Below, piece after piece: positions 63,997 through 64,000 of a stretch of 64,000 nucleotides of DNA. Source of the stretch: Aliivibrio sifiae. Its GTDB lineage: Bacteria; Pseudomonadota; Gammaproteobacteria; Enterobacterales; Vibrionaceae. The stretch spans positions 236,496-300,495 of the forward strand of contig NZ_MSCO01000002.1 of assembly GCF_002954705.1 (NCBI RefSeq). The letters run 5' to 3'. Position numbers and translations under genes: made by a program. Below the pieces are notes generated by a model. The model saw nothing but the letters and a program-made list of their open reading frames with translations. It made no database searches and was not told the origin of the DNA. Each line of letters starts with the position of its first letter. Position 1 is the stretch's first letter.

Positions 63997-64000
63997 TACC

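Noticed and set aside
1-64000. tRNA, rRNA, CRISPR array, prophage or toxin-antitoxin module
   Set aside because: No cloverleaf, rRNA segment, spacer array, phage structural gene or typical toxin-antitoxin pair was seen on reading both strands.

Overview
The window is an AT-rich, gene-dense stretch of a gamma-proteobacterial chromosome and looks like an Aliivibrio/Vibrio genome, most likely the secondary chromosome of an A. fischeri-like strain. This is inferred from protein resemblance (SpeA, SstT, CheV, MalT, PutA), from gene order (malT-malP-malQ-glgB next to a DUF368 gene, as on Vibrio chromosome II) and from base composition. No rRNA, tRNA, CRISPR array, prophage or intact transposase was found.

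Layout. 1-3000: end of a PAP2 phosphatase gene, then a two-component locus in which both the hybrid histidine kinase and a small receiver-like protein are interrupted by -1 frameshifts at poly-A runs. 3.2-6.7 kb: FadL-type porin, LysR remnant, Blc lipocalin and a stand-alone HMG-CoA reductase. 6.9-9.9 kb: speA-speB (arginine to putrescine), with a possible leader peptide whose stop overlaps the speA start. 9.9-19.3 kb: M15 peptidase, DUF748 giant, Tas aldo/keto reductase, FetB-like permease without FetA, secreted chorismate mutase and a PEGA-SUMF1 protein; the 16.4-16.7 kb gap holds a phased repeat array and a dif-like site. 19.8-26.2 kb: proline catabolism (AraC regulator, PutA, a separate PutA C-terminal-like ALDH domain, PutP). 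26.3-32.3 kb: glutaredoxin, an orphan small protein, then a Fur-box-preceded siderophore ABC operon with a siderophore-interacting reductase.

32.5-43.1 kb: EamA exporter with a start-proximal hairpin, three-gene SCO/PCuAC copper cassette, Tag glycosylase, FocA, an RND efflux pair with divergent TetR regulator and an exact 40-bp operator duplication, and the PopT-type DUF368 protein. 43.2-64 kb: a maltose/glycogen block: malT, malP, malQ, glgB, (YdcF-like), glgC, glgA, then glgX and malK, with MalT-box-like sequences before malP and malK. Linked here are maltodextrin uptake (MalK), processing (MalP, MalQ, GlgX) and glycogen synthesis (GlgC, GlgA, GlgB). Interspersed are a DUF1275 protein, SstT, CheV, a 195-bp MITE with perfect 18-bp inverted ends and 10-11 bp target duplication, and copies of a second repeat family.

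I found no clearly new multi-gene defence or mobile system. The most unusual items are the A8 frameshift in the kinase, the speA leader ORF, the split PutA, the MITE, the triplicated TetR operator and the repeat/dif-like region beside the secreted chorismate mutase. Start codons were chosen by Shine-Dalgarno fit and family N-termini, and several differ from the longest open frame.
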